7,861 nucleotides of DNA from SVQP01 sp045594705 (GTDB taxonomy: Bacteria > Bacillota > Clostridia > Oscillospirales > CAG-272), in the NCBI GenBank assembly GCA_045594705.1, contig JAZNZB010000053.1, positions 1 through 7,861 of the forward strand. Reading direction: 5' to 3'. Below are positions 5,146 to 7,861 of the stretch, piece by piece. Both the position numbers and the translations under genes were made by a program. The notes under the pieces were generated by a model. The model saw nothing but the letters and a program-made list of their open reading frames with translations, ran no database searches and was not told the origin of the DNA. The stretch's first letter is position 1. Every line of letters begins with the position of its first letter.

Positions 5146-7080
5146 TCAATCATCTTCTATTACGATTTCTCCGTCGTTACAGTAAACTATGGTAAAGGCG
5201 GCGTTGGGATGGGCGATGTGATTCCATTCTTCTTTCGTGCCGTCATAATAGACTGCACCTGATCCAAATGCATCTGCAGCGATGTTTTGTACGCCGGATG
5301 GAACGTGCTTGTCGTCGCTGTAAGCTAAGTAAGCTCTTGAGCCAATGCTGATGACACCATCGGGAATGACCGTTCCGTCAATTCTGTCACTCATACAGAA
5401 AGCATTGGCGCCAATATGCTTAATGCTTTGATCGTTGGGAACTATTGACCCTTTGCATGCCAACAGTAAGGTTTGCGTCGAGGGATCTATCAGGCAATTT
5501 CCAACAGAAATGTAAATGGGATTTTCTGCATCTACCGTAATGCTTCGCAAATAGGAAGTTGTAGTCCAAAAAGCACCTTGCTCAATCTGTGTAATGCCTG
5601 CACCGATCACAAGATTGCGATAGTTGAGATTGTGGAAAGCTCCTGTTGCAATATAGCAATCATCGCCCAATACTGTCAGAGCGGCATCCTTGATGGTGGG
5701 TGAACCTATTCCGCAAGCAAACGAAGCTTCTCCTATATACCGAACTTTAGCGGGAATGGTGAAGCCTTTTTTGGGGAGCTGAGAGGTTGCTGTGGAAAAC
5801 GCACCGTCTGCGATATATACAGTGTCTTCGTGAATGGCTGTCAGATATGCTCCTCCCAAAAGGATTGCATAAGGGTTGCTTTCTGTACCGATATACGTAG
5901 CATTTTCATATTCAATGCAGATTTCGCATTTACTGAAGGCGGTATTCTCCACAAAGAGCAAGCTTTGCGGTAAAGTAAGGCTTGAAAGCTTTTTTGTATA
6001 GGCAAAGGCCATGCTGCCGATCGAAATTACACCCTCGGGGATATCAATGCCTTGTAACGATTCGCAATGCGAAAAGGCTTTTCTTGCGATGATCTTCGTA
6101 TCGGGATGGATTTCGCAGGAAGTGATTGCGGTATTGGTCGCGCGCAGTAAAACCAGATAGGGGTTGTCCGTGTTTCCTAAGTAATATGCATTGTCATATT
6201 TCGTAAGTCCGCTTTCCTGCATGGAAATTGCCGGGAAACACGTGATCGTGTCCGGTACGGTAAAGCTTTGCAGGGAATCGCAATTCTCAAAGGCGGACTC
6301 AATGATTTGTAAGCTTCCTTGTTCAACATAGACCTTTTTGAGTGCGGTACAGCCGTTAAAGCTTCCTTGTCCAATGGTTTTTACGCTGCCTGGAATGATC
6401 ACGCTGGTGATTTTCGTATTTCCTTCAAAAGCCCCCTTGTTGTCATAGTCATAGTATATTTCTGTGACGGGCAACCCGTTATATTCGGAGGGGACGACGA
6501 TGTCTGTGTCCGTGCAAGTCCCTATGCCCGTTAACGCATATCCGTCGTTGGCTTCGTTGCGTGTAAATTCCAAGCCTTGACTTGCAGACGGCATCACAAA
6601 TTCCGGCTCGGTTTCGGTCTCGGTCTCGGTCTCGGTTTCGGTCTCGGTCTCGGTCTCGGTTTCAGTTTCAGTTTCAGTTTCAGTTTCAGTTTCAGTTTCA
6701 GTTTCAGTTTCGGTCTCTGCTTCTGTTACGGTTTCGTCCTCGCCGGGTTCCTTTTCGCCCTTGAGCGCATCAAACACAGAGCCTAAGGTGTTCTTGACGC
6801 CCTCGGGGAGCAGGGAAGACAGGAAGTGGTCCTCGTCCTTGATCATGGCGTCCATGACGTAAACAAGGCCGCCCTCGATCTCGGGGTGCGCGTTGCCGTA
6901 AGAGACCGCCACCGCTACGGGGGATGCGACCATGGTAATGGCCAGCAGGGCAGCGACGGCAGCAGTAGCCATCCAGGCGCGGAAGCGTGGCTTGCTCCAA
7001 AGGGGCACGGGGGCGTTGGCACGGATCAGCAGCGCTTCGTCAACGTTTCCCATCATTTCAATCAAACGCAGCTCTTTCAT
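5146..7080 (-). CDS. Membrane-anchored LRR_5 surface protein 3 with Thr-Glu stalk, candidate anti-sigma/receptor
   Basis: A 644-residue protein, the largest of the three. The cytoplasmic segment 1-34 (MKELRLIEMMGNVDEALLIRANAPVPL, then a basic KPRFR) matches proteins 1 and 2. The membrane span is about 36-60 (WMATAAVAALLAITMVASPV). A juxtamembrane part (HPEIEGGLVYVMD) resembles protein 1. Residues 123-158 are 18 uninterrupted Thr-Glu dipeptides, probably an extended acidic stalk. Residues about 165-610 are LRR_5 repeats of a longer, irregular kind with inserts such as YLGNTDNPYLVLLRATNTAI. The end (VYYDGTKEEWNHI) is a common LRR_5 C-terminal form, so the ectodomain looks complete. The ATG overlaps the sigma 3 stop (ATGA), with AGGAGG 10 bases upstream. 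The ectodomain is clearly more AT-rich than the N-terminal part, suggesting a separate origin. Confidence 0.88.
   Translation of the reverse strand: MKELRLIEMMGNVDEALLIRANAPVPLWSKPRFRAWMATAAVAALLAITMVASPVAVAVSYGNAHPEIEGGLVYVMDAMIKDEDHFLSSLLPEGVKNTLGSVFDALKGEKEPGEDETVTEAETETETETETETETETETETETETETETETETETETEPEFVMPSASQGLEFTRNEANDGYALTGIGTCTDTDIVVPSEYNGLPVTEIYYDYDNKGAFEGNTKITSVIIPGSVKTIGQGSFNGCTALKKVYVEQGSLQIIESAFENCDSLQSFTVPDTITCFPAISMQESGLTKYDNAYYLGNTDNPYLVLLRATNTAITSCEIHPDTKIIARKAFSHCESLQGIDIPEGVISIGSMAFAYTKKLSSLTLPQSLLFVENTAFSKCEICIEYENATYIGTESNPYAILLGGAYLTAIHEDTVYIADGAFSTATSQLPKKGFTIPAKVRYIGEASFACGIGSPTIKDAALTVLGDDCYIATGAFHNLNYRNLVIGAGITQIEQGAFWTTTSYLRSITVDAENPIYISVGNCLIDPSTQTLLLACKGSIVPNDQSIKHIGANAFCMSDRIDGTVIPDGVISIGSRAYLAYSDDKHVPSGVQNIAADAFGSGAVYYDGTKEEWNHIAHPNAAFTIVYCNDGEIVIEDD
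6607..6714 (-). repeat. In-frame hexanucleotide tandem repeat encoding (Thr-Glu)18
   Basis: There are 18 six-base units. On the coding strand they read ACCGAA once, then ACTGAA eight times, then nine ACCGAR units. The block of eight identical units is the most recently expanded part. Because units are six bases, slippage changes stalk length by two residues without a frameshift. The repeat sits between the conserved N-terminal half and the divergent ectodomain of LRR protein 3. Confidence 0.97.
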
Positions 7081-7637
7081 ACGGCATACCCCTCCTTTGC
7101 GAGATATTCACGCAGCTTGGCGCGTGTGCGGGAGAGGATCTTTTGCACGTTGGCAACGCTCAGACCGTAACGCTTGGCGATCAGCGAGATCGGGTCAAGG
7201 TAATAGTAACGGCGCAGAAAAACGTTGCAATCCCGCTCGGGGAGAGACCACAAAAAGCGGTTGAAGATCTCGGAAAACTCCTGCTCGGCAGCCTCCGTGG
7301 GTACGTCTGTGCCCGACGAGATCACGTCGCTGATCTCGTCAAGGGCGATCACCAGCTCACCGCCTCCGCGCTTTTGCGCTCTTTGACGGCGAAATCTGTC
7401 CAGCGAGATGTGGCGCGTAATGCCGCCTAAGTAAAGCTGCAGATGATCGGGCTTTGCGGGCGGGATGGAATTCCATGCACGCAGCCAGGTGTCGTTGACG
7501 CACTCTTCGGCATCCTGCATATTTTGCAGAATGTTCAGCGCAATGCTTGTGCAGTAGTAGCCGTATTTGTTGGATGACTCTGTAATTGCCTGCTCGTTAC
7601 GAGCATTGTAAAGCTTGATAATGTCTTGATCTTGCAT
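7077..7637 (-). CDS. ECF-like sigma-70 family sigma factor 3
   Basis: A 186-residue sigma factor, closest to sigma 1: both begin MQDQDII and share SSNKYG, CVNDTWLRAWNSIPPA, PDHLQLYLGGITRH and KRGGGELV. Region 2 lies at about 20-90, and the region 4 helix-turn-helix is ISLIAKRYGLSVANVQKILSR (about 150-170). The start is ATG at 7637, with AGGAG at 7652-7648, 10 bases away. The in-frame TTG at 7646 lies almost against that site and is rejected. The C-terminal KEGYAV is encoded over the AGGAGG of the LRR 3 gene, and the stop overlaps the LRR 3 ATG. It is the first gene of cassette 3. Its targets, including any regulation of the other cassettes, cannot be told from the window. Confidence 0.93.
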   Translation of the reverse strand: MQDQDIIKLYNARNEQAITESSNKYGYYCTSIALNILQNMQDAEECVNDTWLRAWNSIPPAKPDHLQLYLGGITRHISLDRFRRQRAQKRGGGELVIALDEISDVISSGTDVPTEAAEQEFSEIFNRFLWSLPERDCNVFLRRYYYLDPISLIAKRYGLSVANVQKILSRTRAKLREYLAKEGYAV

Positions 7638-7712
7638 ACAAAACAAACTCCTTTCGATAAAATACTGGGGCTCTACTTATCAAGTCGCAAAAAAAGCGGC
7701 TGCGCTGACAAC

Positions 7713-7741
7713 ATTGTAGCATATTTTTCAGAAAATTTCAA
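7713..7741 (-). promoter_or_regulatory. Housekeeping promoter of cassette 3
   Basis: The -35 is TTGAAA (7741-7736), the spacer is 17 bases, and the -10 is TACAAT (7718-7713), with TGC before it. It is the closest of the three to consensus and sits about 76 bases upstream of the sigma 3 start. Confidence 0.87.
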
Positions 7742-7756
7742 GAAATTCGCCAAAAC

Positions 7757-7795
7757 GTAATGGGAGGCGAAACGCCTCGCCTACGGCATCATAAG
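7757..7795. repeat. Single-hairpin site D, a counterpart of the A and B loci without the large element
   Basis: A perfect 6-bp hairpin with an AAA loop (GAGGCG / CGCCTC, 7764-7778) is followed directly by CTACGGCATCATAAGC. At A and B the same left hairpin and the same right flank (CTACG, then RCATTNNAAGC) are separated by 124 and 152 bases carrying the nested inverted repeats. D therefore looks like the unoccupied or collapsed state of the locus. Confidence 0.6.
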
Positions 7796-7796
7796 C

Positions 7797-7812
7797 AAAA
7801 AACGAAAGCGGC
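7797..7812 (-). terminator. Possible half of a terminator from a further upstream gene
   Basis: A run of six A (TTTTTT on the minus strand) followed by CGAAAGCGGC occupies the position that the U-tract and one stem arm hold at the other junctions. The matching arm would lie in the region lost to the G-rich tail. If correct, a fourth cassette or another minus-strand gene lies beyond the right edge. Confidence 0.35.
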
Positions 7813-7861
7813 ACGGGCCCGGGGGGGGGGGGTAGGGTTTTGGGTCGGGAGGGTTAGTGTT
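7813..7861. other. G-rich low-complexity tail, probable sequence artefact
   Basis: The last ~49 bases contain a run of 12 G (7821-7832) and G/T-rich sequence unlike anything else in the window, starting in the middle of an expected terminator hairpin. Abrupt poly-G at a contig end is typical of failed sequencing cycles. I would not interpret it biologically. Confidence 0.7.

Noticed and set aside
4944..5195. Plus-strand 83-residue frame across intergenic repeat B
   Set aside because: It runs through the inverted repeats, the opposite strand of a terminator and the 3' end of LRR gene 3, with no coding signature.
6577..6786. Plus-strand frames rich in Gly-Leu/Phe-Ser or Arg-Ser across the hexamer repeat
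   Set aside because: They are antisense shadows of the Thr-Glu coding repeat within LRR gene 3, which has the better start, domains and context.
7821..7861. Telomere-like or quadruplex-forming G-rich sequence at the right end
   Set aside because: It interrupts an expected terminator hairpin, has no regular repeat unit and sits at the window end, so a sequencing artefact is more likely.

Overview
The window is built almost entirely from one two-gene cassette repeated three times in tandem on the minus strand. Each cassette has a 186-residue sigma-70-family (ECF-like) RNA polymerase sigma factor. It is followed, with a 4-base ATGA stop/start overlap, by a single-pass membrane protein carrying a BspA-type leucine-rich-repeat (LRR_5) ectodomain. 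The style suggests a Clostridia-class Firmicute, perhaps Oscillospiraceae-like and gut-associated. Supporting signs are roughly 50% GC, AGGAGG ribosome binding sites, housekeeping TTGAAt-17-TAAAAT promoters, LRR_5 surface proteins, and palindromic intergenic repeats with GTAGGGG...CCCG arms. This taxonomic guess is inference, not a database result.

Layout in transcription order (right to left): cassette 3 is sigma 7637-7077 and LRR 7080-5146; cassette 2 is sigma 4802-4242 and LRR 4245-2965; cassette 1 is sigma 2639-2079 and LRR 2082-421. Each cassette has its own promoter 60-80 bases upstream of the sigma gene and its own intrinsic terminator just after the LRR gene. Between a terminator and the next promoter lies an unusual nested inverted-repeat element: A at 2806-2907, B at 4965-5094, and a degenerate C at about 227-335. 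The 46-base cores of A and B are the same sequence in opposite orientation. The right end (7757-7802) has the flanks of such a locus without the large element.

Proposed working: the LRR protein has a conserved cytoplasmic N-terminus of about 34 residues, one membrane span and an extracellular LRR domain. The N-terminus is the obvious candidate to hold the co-translated sigma factor, and the ectodomain to sense or bind something outside. The three copies keep the sigma factor, N-terminus and membrane span but differ in ectodomain: copy 1 has an extra C-terminal domain, copy 2 is the minimal form, and copy 3 has an 18-fold Thr-Glu stalk and a different, lower-GC LRR type. This looks like a paralogous set of surface-signalling cassettes whose sensors have diversified or been swapped.

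Both ends look technically suspect. Bases 1-561 form a near-perfect palindrome that repeats the last 46 codons of LRR 1 in reverse, and the last ~50 bases are a G-rich low-complexity tail. Both are likely contig-end artefacts, although a real convergent duplication is not excluded for the left end.
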